Shown here: positions 50,880 through 58,343 of the stretch, one piece after another
Numbering within the stretch: position 1 is the first letter of the stretch
How the letters are laid out: every line of letters starts with the position of its first letter
Assembly (NCBI GenBank): GCA_016190485.1
Contig: JACPQN010000024.1
Span: 1-58,343, forward strand
Direction of reading: 5' to 3'
Length of the DNA: 58,343 nt
Origin: Chloroflexota bacterium
GTDB taxonomy: Bacteria; Chloroflexota; Dehalococcoidia; SHYD01
Made by a program: the position numbers and the translations under genes
Notes under the pieces: generated by a model
Seen by the model: the letters and a program-made list of their open reading frames with translations, nothing else
The model's database searches: none
Told to the model about the DNA's origin: nothing

Positions 50880-51890
50880 ATGACCCACGGGAAAGGTATT
50901 AGGAAGCGCCTGCTGGTCCTGGGTTTCGTCGTTGGCTTGCTGGCGGCAGTCTCCACCCTGGCCGGCGTATCCCCCACCGCAGCCCAGCCCCAGGCCGACG
51001 CTGCGGCGGGCAGAGTGTTCTGGACCACCAAGTTCTGTCTGCGTTGTCATGGCGACAACGGAGAGGGCGGTTTTGGGCCGGACCTGGCCGGCAGGGGCCT
51101 CTCTTTCACTCAGTTCCAGCGGGCGGTGCGCACTCCCTGGGGCATCATGCCTGCCTTCACGGAGCACCAGGTCAGTGACGAGAACATCGCCGACCTGGTG
51201 GCTTGGTTCGGGTCACTGCGGCCCGCAGCCGAGCCGGGGCCCTGGCGGGTTCCCTTGCCGGCCACTACCTCCAAGGGCCAGCGCCTGCTCATCGGGGCCT
51301 ACGGCTGCGCCCAGTGCCACGGCGCCACCGCCGACCGGATGCGCCAGGGGCTGGGGGGAGAGGGAATCCTCGCCTTCGAGCGCTTCGCCGAGCGGGTGTA
51401 CCAGCACACCAAGGAGACGCCCGCCGGCCAGATGGGCAACTTCTCCGAGCTTCGGGTGCCGCGGGAAGAGCTGGAGGTGATCTGGAGCTACCTCAGCAGA
51501 GACCTGGGGATCCGGGTGCCCGTCGTGGCGACCATGACGGCCGCGCCTCCGGTGGGAGACCGGGCATCCTACAGCTTTACGCTGGAGAACAGCGGCGCGC
51601 TGCCGGCGGGCCAGGTGTTCATTGCGGCATCCATCCCCCAGGGAGCGACCCTGGCAGGCACACCCGGCGCGCCCGCCGGGTCCTGGTCCCGGGGACAGGA
51701 AGGCGGTGACAGTGTTCCCCCGTCGGCGGTGTGGCTGGCCTCGGAGATCCCCGCCAAGGGCAGGCTGGGCCCCTTCACCTTCGAGGCCCAGGGCGCCGGC
51801 GCCGGGGGCGGCTCCCACGTGTGGGCCCGGTGGCTCTCCCCGACGCCGGGCGGCGACGTGGTCATCTCCGCTCGCGTTGCCTCACGGTAG
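50880..51890 (+). CDS. Secreted diheme cytochrome c with a DUF11-like C-terminal domain
   Basis: A 336-residue exported protein. The signal peptide (RKRLLVLGFVVGLLAAVSTLAGVSPTAAQ) is followed by two class I cytochrome domains: CLRCH at 53-57 with Met in GIMPAF, and CAQCH at 143-147. From about residue 205 a beta-rich domain begins (ASYSFTLENSGALPAGQVFI, later IPAKGRLGPFTFEAQG). The same domain type appears inside the cupin protein at 56530-58059. Likely an extracytoplasmic electron carrier; the link to the preceding FMN enzyme is inferred from position. Confidence 0.85.
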   Translation: MTHGKGIRKRLLVLGFVVGLLAAVSTLAGVSPTAAQPQADAAAGRVFWTTKFCLRCHGDNGEGGFGPDLAGRGLSFTQFQRAVRTPWGIMPAFTEHQVSDENIADLVAWFGSLRPAAEPGPWRVPLPATTSKGQRLLIGAYGCAQCHGATADRMRQGLGGEGILAFERFAERVYQHTKETPAGQMGNFSELRVPREELEVIWSYLSRDLGIRVPVVATMTAAPPVGDRASYSFTLENSGALPAGQVFIAASIPQGATLAGTPGAPAGSWSRGQEGGDSVPPSAVWLASEIPAKGRLGPFTFEAQGAGAGGGSHVWARWLSPTPGGDVVISARVASR

Positions 51891-51974
51891 GCGGTAGGCC
51901 CCTAGCGGGTGAGGGCTTGTCCCCCGCCCGCTAGGGAATCCTGGTACGCCTTCTCCCTTGTTGCTGGACTCCGG

Positions 51975-52331
51975 TTACAGAGGCAACGGCGTCATCCGTA
52001 TTCTGTCCTGTTCCACGACCGAGAAATGGCCGCCCCAATCATCGCGCGCCTTGAATATCGCAACAAGAATATCTGCCGCCATTTGAGGACTCCCGGGCGC
52101 GAACCGCAGGAGGACTATGCCGCAGCGAGCAGGCAGGCCGGTCCGAAATGCAAGCTCACCGAAATCTTTGTCAAAGGTTACTACAACCCGCTCCTCACGT
52201 TATGCATGGGAAAGGACAGAGGCGTCGTTACTGCCTGGCGCTACCGTACGAACCCAAAGCACATCATGCCCGTCCCTGTGTAACGCCTCTACTGCCTCCT
52301 TGGGAATGTTTTCGTCTACCAGCAGCCGCAT
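51975..52331 (-). pseudogene. DUF5615 PIN-like toxin gene with an in-frame stop
   Basis: Not in the ORF track. From ATG 52331, 8 nt after the antitoxin stop, it reads MRLLVDENIPKEAVEALHRD, then VRTVAPGSNDASVLSHA, and meets TAA at codon 44 (52202-52200). The same frame goes straight on with REERVVVTFDKDFGELAFRT and LPARCGIVLLRFAPGSPQ to TAA 51975-51977, 118 residues in all. The pieces fit the DUF5615 (PIN-like RNase) family, with Asp residues in LLVDEN and TFDKDFG. A CAA-to-TAA change would explain the lesion. Confidence 0.85.
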
Positions 52332-52339
52332 TGGGTTGC

Positions 52340-52570
52340 TCAGCGCGGCAGTGGGTAGACCCGCTCGGCATGGAGGAGCGCGCTCGCGTATTGCAGGCAG
52401 GCGTTAATATCTTCCACACTGATGTCCGGGTAGTTGTGCAGTACCTCGTCCCTGGTCCAGTCCTGGGCAAGCAGGTCGACAATGAATTCCACGGCCAGCC
52501 GGGTACCCTTGATGACCGACTTCCCCTGAAGGACTGCCGGATCGATGGTGATGCGCTCTTCCCAGCTCAT
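52340..52570 (-). CDS. DUF433 antitoxin
   Basis: ATG 52570 gives 76 residues; the ORF track starts further upstream. ITIDPAVLQGKSVIKGTRLAVEFIVDLLAQDWTRDEVLHNYPDISVEDINACLQYA is a complete DUF433 domain, a small HTH-like fold. DUF433 genes normally precede a DUF5615 PIN-like toxin, as here, and act as antitoxin and probably as autorepressor. The toxin downstream is broken, so this antitoxin may be an orphan in practice. Confidence 0.88.
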   Translation of the reverse strand: MSWEERITIDPAVLQGKSVIKGTRLAVEFIVDLLAQDWTRDEVLHNYPDISVEDINACLQYASALLHAERVYPLPR

Positions 52571-52607
52571 GGTACTCTCCGAGACCCGCTGTTGAGTCTG
52601 TTCAACG

Positions 52608-53606
52608 CTACCCCTCCATACCCAGAAAGCGGAGACAGTTCTTGGAACTGAACACCTCGATGTCGGCGGCGCTGAGCCCCAGCTCTTTGAAGCTGGCCTC
52701 CGGGTGGTGCGCCATGCGATAGCCGCTGCCGAAGGGATAGTCGGAGCCGACCACGATCTGGGAGATGCCGACCATCTCAATCAAGTAGCGCAGAGTGCGG
52801 TTGTCGAAGAAGATGTCGTCGTAGTAGAACAGCTTCGCATAGTCATAGGGCGATTGGGGCAGGACGCTCTTGAGCGCGCCGCCGCCCTGCCACTGGTTCT
52901 GGAGGCGCGGCAGCAATTGGGTGAAGACCCCGCCACCGTGGCTGAAGAGGATGCGCAGGTTGGGGCAGTCCACCATGACCCCACCCAGCAGCACGCCCGC
53001 AGCGGCTAGCCCGTTCTCGGTGGGAAAGCCCACGCCATTGGCGCCGGCCTCTCCCACGAAACGATCCTCAAAGGTGGGGTTCTGGGCGTGGGAGAAGATG
53101 CACAGATTCAGGCTCTCTAGCTCCTTGAGGAAGGGCCGGAACTCCGGGTCACCCAGGTTCTTCCCACCGATGTTGGTCTGCACCTCCACGCCCAGCAGCC
53201 CCAGCTCCTTGATGCGGCCCAGCTCTTTGATGGATGCCTCCACGTGGTGCAGGGGGATGGCCCCCAGCCCGTAGAAGCGGTCCGGCGCCTCGTCTATCAT
53301 GCGAGCGATGTCCTCATTGATCCAGCGGGTCAGCTCCAGCGCGTCGTCCGGTTCCAGGTCGTAGTTCAGCAACCGCGGCATGGGGGAGAGCACCTGCTTG
53401 TCCACGCCATGGGCCGGCATCTCTGCGATGCGTTTGGGCACGCTCCAGCACCCGCTCTGCACCGTGCGGAAGTTGAAGGTTCCGTACATGACGTTTGCCC
53501 GGTCGCCGGGCACGGGCTCCATCCGCGGCCAGCGTCCCCCGGCCTTTCTGCTCCCCACATCGGGGAACTTTTCGGGGACGATGTGTGTGTGGGCATCGAT
53601 GATCAT
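52608..53606 (-). CDS. ACMSD-like amidohydrolase/decarboxylase
   Basis: A 332-residue TIM-barrel metal enzyme of the amidohydrolase 2 family, to which aminocarboxymuconate-semialdehyde and gamma-resorcylate decarboxylases belong. MIIDAHTHIVPEKF has the HxH ligands, IFSHAQNP and LRILFSHGGG further His residues, and VGSDYPFG the metal Asp. It probably decarboxylates or hydrolyses an aromatic-derived acid. It belongs to a leftward run with the SDR and CoA-transferase genes. Confidence 0.87.
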   Translation of the reverse strand: MIIDAHTHIVPEKFPDVGSRKAGGRWPRMEPVPGDRANVMYGTFNFRTVQSGCWSVPKRIAEMPAHGVDKQVLSPMPRLLNYDLEPDDALELTRWINEDIARMIDEAPDRFYGLGAIPLHHVEASIKELGRIKELGLLGVEVQTNIGGKNLGDPEFRPFLKELESLNLCIFSHAQNPTFEDRFVGEAGANGVGFPTENGLAAAGVLLGGVMVDCPNLRILFSHGGGVFTQLLPRLQNQWQGGGALKSVLPQSPYDYAKLFYYDDIFFDNRTLRYLIEMVGISQIVVGSDYPFGSGYRMAHHPEASFKELGLSAADIEVFSSKNCLRFLGMEG

Positions 53607-53670
53607 GGGGACCCCCTGTGGTGATTAGCGGGCGCCCGGCGGGCGCTTGCGGGGCCTATGATACCACGCA

Positions 53671-54513
53671 CTACGCCCGGCCGGGGTTGCGGTCCGGCTC
53701 TGTCGCCTCCTGGCTCTCCAGATAGGGGCGGAAGTCGGTGACGCCTTCTTCGCGCAGCGCTTCCTCGTCGGTGACGGTGCGCCCCGTGTAGCTGGCAGGG
53801 TCCTTGGCCACGATGGCCAGGGCGGCGTCGGCGAAGAGCTGGGGCGAGGTGTGGCCGTAGGGCTGGCCGCCCCGTGTCGCGCGCATGCCCTCGGTGTTGC
53901 GGGCGCCGCCGGGGAAGAGGCAGTTCACGGCGATCCGGTGCGGCAGCAGCTCCTGGGCCATGGTGAGGGCGAGCTGGCTGGCCCACTGCTTTGGCAGCGC
54001 GCCCAGGTTGACGCCCCGTGGGGTCTGGCCGGGCGCGAGCTGCTCCGCCGGATCGGGCAGTCGCAGGGCCGGCGAGACGTTGAGGATGTGGCCGCCGCCC
54101 CTGGCCTGCATGGAGGGGATGACCCCCTTGGCTAGGAAGAAGAGCGCCCGGACGTTCACGTTCCACAGCAGGTCCCAGCGCCGGGCGGTCAGGTCGAGGA
54201 TGCCGCCCGGGATCAGGGCCGCGGCGTTGTGCACCAGGATATCCACCCGGCCGTACTCGGCCAGCGCGGCGTCCAGCAGCCGCTGCAGGTCCTCCTCGGA
54301 CCCCACGTCGCAGCGGACGGCCAGAGCGGTCCCGCCGGCGGCCCGGATCTCCTCTACCGTCTGCCCGATGGTGCCGCCAATGCGGGGGTGCGGCTCCTCG
54401 GTGCGGCCGGTCACCACCACCGTCGCTCCTTCTCGAGCAAAGGTCAGGGCCATGGCCTTCCCCAGGCCGCGGCTGCTCCCCGTTACCAGGGCCACCTTGT
54501 CTGCCAGACGCAT
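53671..54513 (-). CDS. Short-chain dehydrogenase family protein lacking the catalytic Tyr
   Basis: ATG 54513 after GGAGGAG gives 280 residues. The Rossmann start MRLADKVALVTGSSRGLGKAMAL, the VRCDVGSEEDLQ segment, VDILVHNAA and the PGG loop (AVNCLFPGGARNTEGM) are standard SDR. Where YxxxK is expected the sequence is NLGALPKQWASQLALTMAQEL: Lys is present, but the residue four before it is Gly. A Ser-Tyr-Lys triad cannot be placed. It may be a non-catalytic or altered SDR, or use a shifted residue. It lies between CoA-transferase and amidohydrolase genes. Confidence 0.82.
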   Translation of the reverse strand: MRLADKVALVTGSSRGLGKAMALTFAREGATVVVTGRTEEPHPRIGGTIGQTVEEIRAAGGTALAVRCDVGSEEDLQRLLDAALAEYGRVDILVHNAAALIPGGILDLTARRWDLLWNVNVRALFFLAKGVIPSMQARGGGHILNVSPALRLPDPAEQLAPGQTPRGVNLGALPKQWASQLALTMAQELLPHRIAVNCLFPGGARNTEGMRATRGGQPYGHTSPQLFADAALAIVAKDPASYTGRTVTDEEALREEGVTDFRPYLESQEATEPDRNPGRA

Positions 54514-54601
54514 ACTCGCTCCTCCTAACCGTAGTGATAGACGGAGCGGGAGGCCCGTGGCCCCCCGCCCCCTGGCTTGCGTGCTGGTCCCCCCAGTGGG
54601 A

Positions 54602-55339
54602 CTAGGCCGGCTGCAGCCCTTCCCTGGCGAAGACGGGATAGGTGCCGGTATCAATCATGCGCTCCCGCACCACCGTTCGCAGCGTGCGCAGCTCCTCCAC
54701 GGTGGGCGCGGGCGTGGCCGGCGCCTGCGGCGGCGCGCCCAGGTCGAAGGCGGTGTTGTCCTGCACCTCCTGCACCGTGTGCCAGGGGTGCACCGACCCC
54801 AGGCGGAAGCGCCCCGCGGCCCAGTCGTAGTCCATGATGGCCATGGGTGTGATGACCTTGACGCTCTGGGTGTGGCGCTTGACCTTCTCCGGCGTCTTGA
54901 GGGAGCCCGAGATGAAGTCTACCTTCTCCACAAAGGTGCGGCGGGTATGCTCGGTGCGGAAGATGATGATGCGCTTGGCGGTGTAGTAGAGCATGGCCGT
55001 GCCGTAGGCCCCCGGCATGCGCACGTCCGGGGCATCGGCGTTGCCGATGACGTGGAGGTTGAAGTTGCCCTCCGCGTCGATCTGGATGCCGCTGACAAAG
55101 AAGAGGTCCATTTGCCCGCGCTGGGCCAGGAAATGCATGTCGTAGCCCACCTGGTCAAACTCCCGGCTGCTGCGAATAATGAACTGGACATGGGGCGCGT
55201 GGGTCGCCTCGGCCAGGAGCAGGCCGGCCGCCGGTATCTGGGAGAGCGCGCCGCAGGCGCACATCTCCCAGTCCTTCACCTCCCGGGCGATGAGGACGGC
55301 CAGGAGCTCCGAGACGTTGCAGTCGGGCTTCTCTGGCAT
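54602..55339 (-). CDS. Family I CoA-transferase, beta subunit
   Basis: A 245-residue protein of the glutaconate/3-oxoacid CoA-transferase beta type: EMCACGALSQIPAAGLLLAEATHAP, then MDLFFVSGIQIDAEGNFNLHVIGN and GAYGTAMLYYTAKRIIIF. It would pair with the alpha subunit encoded 5 nt upstream to transfer CoA to a dicarboxylate or aromatic acid. That upstream gene carries an in-frame stop, so activity of the pair is in doubt. Confidence 0.85.
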   Translation of the reverse strand: MPEKPDCNVSELLAVLIAREVKDWEMCACGALSQIPAAGLLLAEATHAPHVQFIIRSSREFDQVGYDMHFLAQRGQMDLFFVSGIQIDAEGNFNLHVIGNADAPDVRMPGAYGTAMLYYTAKRIIIFRTEHTRRTFVEKVDFISGSLKTPEKVKRHTQSVKVITPMAIMDYDWAAGRFRLGSVHPWHTVQEVQDNTAFDLGAPPQAPATPAPTVEELRTLRTVVRERMIDTGTYPVFAREGLQPA

Positions 55340-55344
55340 GGCGG

Positions 55345-56202
55345 CTAGACCTTGACGGGGGCCCGGCCGTACCGATGGGCGTACTCCTCTTCCGTGACGC
55401 CGAAGACGTACTTGTCCAGGAAGCTCCGGAAGAGCTCGTCGCTCACCGAGCAGCGCTGGTACTCCAGGACGTGCTCCCGGTCCAGCTCGTAGTAGCCGTT
55501 CACGCCCGTGGGGTGGGCGCCGCCCGGCGCGTGGACCACTGCGGTGACGTTGATAGTGGGAAGGAAGACGCCGCCGGAGTCATACGGCGAGACCTGGTCC
55601 ACCACCTCCTCGGCGGTGACGATGACTCGCCGGGAGGCCCGGGCCACCTGGAGGTCCTCGTTGTCCGGGTGCCAGCGGAGCAGCGCGTTGCCGCTGCGGT
55701 CCACCTTGGTGGCGTGGAAGATGGCCACGTCCGGGTTCAGCGCCCGCACCACCACCGTATGCTCCTCGGGGTCGAAGGGGTTAGGCGTGATGGTCACGTC
55801 GTCCCGGCGGCGGTAGAGGTCCGTGCCCGCGAGGCCGATGACCGGGGCGTAGGGGATGCCGAGCGATCCAGCCTGGATCATGATGAGCTGGATGCCTCAG
55901 GTGTTGTCCTTGGCGAAGACCTTCCCCGCCTTGACCAGCCGGTCGAAGTTGGGGCAGACCCGGGCGAAGGGCGCAAAGCCCAGGCTGCAGCTCTCCACGA
56001 TGGCCGCCTGGCCGGCGCCCACCAGGTAGTCCACGTTGATGGAGCCGCCCCGGCAGATCACGTGCAGGTCCTTCACCCCCCTGCGGGTCAGCTCCCGCAG
56101 CGCGGCCATAGGGCTCCAGCTGAACGCGGAGCTCATGGCCAGCTTGTCCCCGTCCCGGACGATGCCCACCGCCTCCTGGAGACTCATCAGTTTGTCTTTC
56201 AC
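55345..56202 (-). pseudogene. Family I CoA-transferase, alpha subunit, interrupted by in-frame TGA
   Basis: From GTG 56202 (GAGAGGGGG upstream) the frame reads VKDKLMSLQEAVGIVRDGDK, and later RGVKDLHVICRGGSINVDYLVGAG and VFAKDNT, then TGA at codon 102 (55899-55897). The same frame continues GIQLIMIQAGSLGIPYAPVIGLAGTD and TVVVRALNPDVAIFHATKVD to the stop at 55345. Joined, the 285 residues make a normal glutaconate-type alpha subunit. Only one base separates it from a sense codon. Nonsense mutation or sequencing error is more likely than recoding. Confidence 0.85.
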
Positions 56203-56454
56203 AATGCCCCCTCTCGGTGCGCTCTGCGCGATCCACGTTCTCGACGCCATCCCGCCCGCCCGCAGGCTCCGCCACTACCGATAGAGCGATAGAACCCGCG
56301 CCAGCCGGATGATAGCCGTACTCTATCCCTTGCGGGGGGAGCCGTCAAGCGCGGGGGCCGAGACTGCTGAACAACACCCCACGACCAAAGGGAAGTACGC
56401 TGAGGCGGTCGCCTGTGGTTCCATAGGAGAGAGGAGGTAAGGTCAGACGAAAGA

Positions 56455-56486
56455 GGCGGGGCAATCCCACCGAAGATTGCCCCGCC
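56455..56486 (-). terminator. Rho-independent terminator of the cupin protein gene
   Basis: A perfect 12-bp stem GGCGGGGCAATC / GATTGCCCCGCC with an 8-nt loop, followed on the minus strand by TCTTTCGTCT. It starts 44 nt past the stop at 56530. The rest of the 56203-56529 gap shows no gene. Confidence 0.78.
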
Positions 56487-56529
56487 CGTGATTACTGCCC
56501 CCACCCCTCAGGGAAGGAAGCTGCGGTGG

Positions 56530-58059
56530 TTACTGCACCGGGATGGCCGGCGCCTGGTCGGCGGGGAAGAGAAGCGCCGCGGCGATCCGGGTGGGCTTGT
56601 CTCCCAGGGCGTAGGTGTCCGTATGCACTCCCACCTGCTCAAACCAGACGCTCCCAGGCCCTTCCGTGGTCGACTTGCCACCGTAGGCGTGCTGTGCTGT
56701 GCCCTCAATGACGTAGGCCGCCGCGGGCCCCGGATGGTAGTGGTTCCAGCCCGCCACTCCCGGGTGCAGCTTCACGTCTCCCAACAGGAACACGTAGGGG
56801 CCGTCGCGCAGCCCTTCGAGTCGGGGGCTCATGGCCAGGGGCGTGACGCCCGGCGGCAGGGGTAACGGCGCCCCAAGGGGCACCAGGGCGAAGATGATCC
56901 CTTTCGCCGGGGAGTTCCCCATGGCGGTAACGCTGTGGGGCCTCGCCTCGAAGAACGCGCTTCCTGGACCGGTGAGCCTGGAAGAGCCATCCGCGTACCC
57001 CAGGCTCAGCCAGCCCCCGGTCTGGTAGAAGAGCAGGGGTGGGGCGTCGCCCAGAGGAAGCACGAAGCCGGGCGGGAGGTTCACCTCTAAGACCGCATAA
57101 GCCCAGTCACCCTTGGGCAACTGCGGAAAGCCTCCTGAGGCCACTGGCGTGAAGTCCACCGGTATGGGCGGGACTGTGCCCGGCACTGCCACCTCCATGG
57201 AGGTGGTCGACGCGTCCCAGGGCCTGCCCCAGTGGGTCCAGCCTCGGGCCATTCCCGGGGCCCCGCCGCCCAGGGTCACCTGGTAGCTGAAGGGGCCCAG
57301 CGTGCTCCACGCAGGGACGGATTCGGCAAGAAAGCCCGCCGATCCCCCCTCCACGCCCTTGAAGCCACTCCTGGGAGGCATGGCGGTCGCGCCCGCGAAG
57401 GATGTTCCAGCGGGGACGGTCCCGGCCAGGAAGATGTCCCGGATCTCGGCGCCACTCCCGTTGACCAGGGTCATGGAGTAGGTCACAGTCCGGCCCTCAC
57501 GGCTGGCGGCCATATCGAGCCGTACGCTGGGCGCCGGCTGGCCAGAGCCTGGCGGCGTGCTGCCCGGGGCGCAGCGCAGGGTGGGGTTCCAGGTGGAGAC
57601 CAGGAACTGGCCATTGGGCTGAAAGTAGATGTGGAGCATGTAGTGCCGGTGCCAATGGCCGGGATGGGGACCGGAGAGCTCAAACTTGTGGCCGAAGAGA
57701 CTCGGGACAGGAGCATTGAGGTCTTCGGTCTCGTACTCGATGCCGATGACCCTGAAGTTGTTGTCCAGCAGCAGGATCTCCGGGTCCATACCCTTTACAA
57801 CGTTGTCCCCGAAGAACTGGGGCTTCACCGCATGGATGCCCATGGCGCCCACCTCGGCGGGTAAGCCTTCGACGGTGGCCGGGATACAGAAGGCGTCGAT
57901 CCGGTAGCCCGCCGCCTCGATCTGCTCCTTGGTAAGGTTTTCGAAGCGCGCCCGGGCTGCGGCCAGGTCCTGCGCATCGTCCGCGGATGCGGGGACGGAT
58001 GGCGTGACAGCCAGTGCGAGCATGATCATCAGCCCCATCAGGCCGATACCGCGTCGCAT
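56530..58059 (-). CDS. Secreted multidomain protein with DUF11-like and cupin domains
   Basis: A 509-residue exported protein: signal peptide (MRRGIGLMGLMIMLALAVTPSVPASA), an N-terminal domain with GIHAVKPQFFGDNVVKGMDPEILLLDNNFRVIGIEY and HWHRHYMLHIYF, then a beta-rich module (TVTYSMTLVNGSGAEIRDIFLAGTVPAGTSF, LGPFSYQVTLGG). A C-terminal cupin follows with HPGVAGWNHYHPGPAAAYVIEG and EQVGVHTDTY His ligands. The middle module matches the tail of the diheme cytochrome at 50880. Probable metal-binding exported protein; reaction unknown. A terminator follows the gene. Confidence 0.8.
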   Translation of the reverse strand: MRRGIGLMGLMIMLALAVTPSVPASADDAQDLAAARARFENLTKEQIEAAGYRIDAFCIPATVEGLPAEVGAMGIHAVKPQFFGDNVVKGMDPEILLLDNNFRVIGIEYETEDLNAPVPSLFGHKFELSGPHPGHWHRHYMLHIYFQPNGQFLVSTWNPTLRCAPGSTPPGSGQPAPSVRLDMAASREGRTVTYSMTLVNGSGAEIRDIFLAGTVPAGTSFAGATAMPPRSGFKGVEGGSAGFLAESVPAWSTLGPFSYQVTLGGGAPGMARGWTHWGRPWDASTTSMEVAVPGTVPPIPVDFTPVASGGFPQLPKGDWAYAVLEVNLPPGFVLPLGDAPPLLFYQTGGWLSLGYADGSSRLTGPGSAFFEARPHSVTAMGNSPAKGIIFALVPLGAPLPLPPGVTPLAMSPRLEGLRDGPYVFLLGDVKLHPGVAGWNHYHPGPAAAYVIEGTAQHAYGGKSTTEGPGSVWFEQVGVHTDTYALGDKPTRIAAALLFPADQAPAIPVQ

Positions 58060-58235
58060 AACGTTCCTCCTCTATGGTCTAGGCCACTCTCAGAGACCGG
58101 CCTTTACTCACCGATTGACCGATTCAGGTTCTCCCTCGTTTCACCTCCTTGTCAGCCATAGGCACAGGGCAGGAAGACCTGCCTGGGCAGCTATTGTAGC
58201 ACCTTCCCGAAACCGCGCCACTGCTGGCGTTCCGA

Positions 58236-58289
58236 CTCATAGTAACGGTTACCGAAACAACCTCCGTTGCCTCATAAAACGGTTACCGA
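58236..58289. repeat. Two near-identical 20-nt direct repeats
   Basis: CTCATAGTAACGGTTACCGA (58236-58255) and CTCATAAAACGGTTACCGA (58271-58289), 35 nt apart, with the shared 11-mer ACGGTTACCGA. Directly before a new gene start; possibly an element end or operator. Confidence 0.8.
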
Positions 58290-58303
58290 GCAAGGAGGTG
58301 ACG

Positions 58304-58343
58304 GTGAGTCCTGGAAGTGTCCGGGAGTACGCCCAGGTGATGC
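58304..58343 (+). CDS. Start of a gene, possibly a transposase/integrase-type protein (partial)
   Basis: GTG 58304, 6 nt after AAGGAGG, reads VSPGSVREYAQVM and runs off the window. The short peptide resembles the opening of DDE/integrase-core transposases that begin with a similar REYA...R segment, but 13 residues are too few to be sure. Confidence 0.35.
   Translation, partial: MSPGSVREYAQVM

Noticed and set aside
51909-52651. Plus-strand ORFs at 51909-52283 and 52148-52651
   Set aside because: They are antisense to the DUF433-DUF5615 pair, which has clear domain signatures on the minus strand.
55897-55899. TGA read as selenocysteine or tryptophan in the CoA-transferase alpha subunit
   Set aside because: Other genes in the window stop at TGA, the family has no Sec at this position that I know of, and no SECIS-like hairpin is evident.

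Overview
The window is one GC-rich bacterial segment. It looks like a member of the Chloroflexota, probably a Dehalococcoidia or SAR202-like environmental lineage. That is an inference from three things: a Tad/Flp pilus set without a secretin, a catabolic block rich in CaiB/BaiF CoA-transferases, acyl-CoA dehydrogenase and FMN oxidase, and many copies of a short interspersed repeat built around TCGACAAGCTCAGGAC. No rRNA, CRISPR array or complete insertion sequence is seen. There is one tRNA, Gly(CCC).

Layout. 1-3.3 kb: the tail of a peptide-type ABC solute-binding protein with a good terminator, then a leftward M42 peptidase, alpha/beta hydrolase and small cytochrome c. 3.3-20.1 kb: tRNA-Gly, then a tightly packed rightward envelope-polysaccharide block. 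It holds a Wzz-like chain-length protein, a BY-kinase-like ATPase with a non-standard P-loop, and eight large GT-C-type membrane proteins, two architectures of which occur twice. 20.1-25.7 kb: a minimal Flp/Tad pilus locus (two pilins, cpaB, cpaF, tadB, tadC) with clear promoters. 25.7-32.1 kb: DUF192 protein, ComF-type phosphoribosyltransferase, long ribosome hibernation factor coupled to a PfkB sugar kinase, another GT-C protein, a LysE exporter and an MFS transporter. 32.2-37.5 kb: a patch that looks lower in GC. It has a frameshifted small gene, two exported proteins of unknown function, a glutaredoxin-thioredoxin fusion, an Ldh2-type dehydrogenase and a Fic AMP-transferase. The Fic promoter sits inside a 17-bp perfect palindrome. 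37.6-43 kb: DinB, MetX-like hydrolase, quinone oxidoreductase and acyl-CoA dehydrogenase (leftward, strong terminator), then an aldo/keto reductase. 43.1-46.3 kb: a radical SAM protein and a phospholipase D-NTPase fusion, the best candidate here for an undescribed nucleic-acid-directed or defence system. 46.5-58 kb: two CaiB/BaiF CoA-transferases, an FMN alpha-hydroxyacid oxidase, a diheme cytochrome c, a leftward group (CoA-transferase alpha/beta, SDR, amidohydrolase, DUF433-DUF5615 toxin-antitoxin) and a secreted cupin protein. The last 40 bases start a new gene that may be a transposase.

Three genes are broken by single-base lesions: a 1-nt deletion near 32390, an in-frame TAA in the DUF5615 toxin, and an in-frame TGA in the CoA-transferase alpha subunit. 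Either the DNA is decaying there or the assembly carries errors. The ORF track also contains many long antisense and out-of-frame shadows, as expected at this GC; these are left out.

All product names come from motifs and overall sequence character read by eye. No database search or computation was possible.
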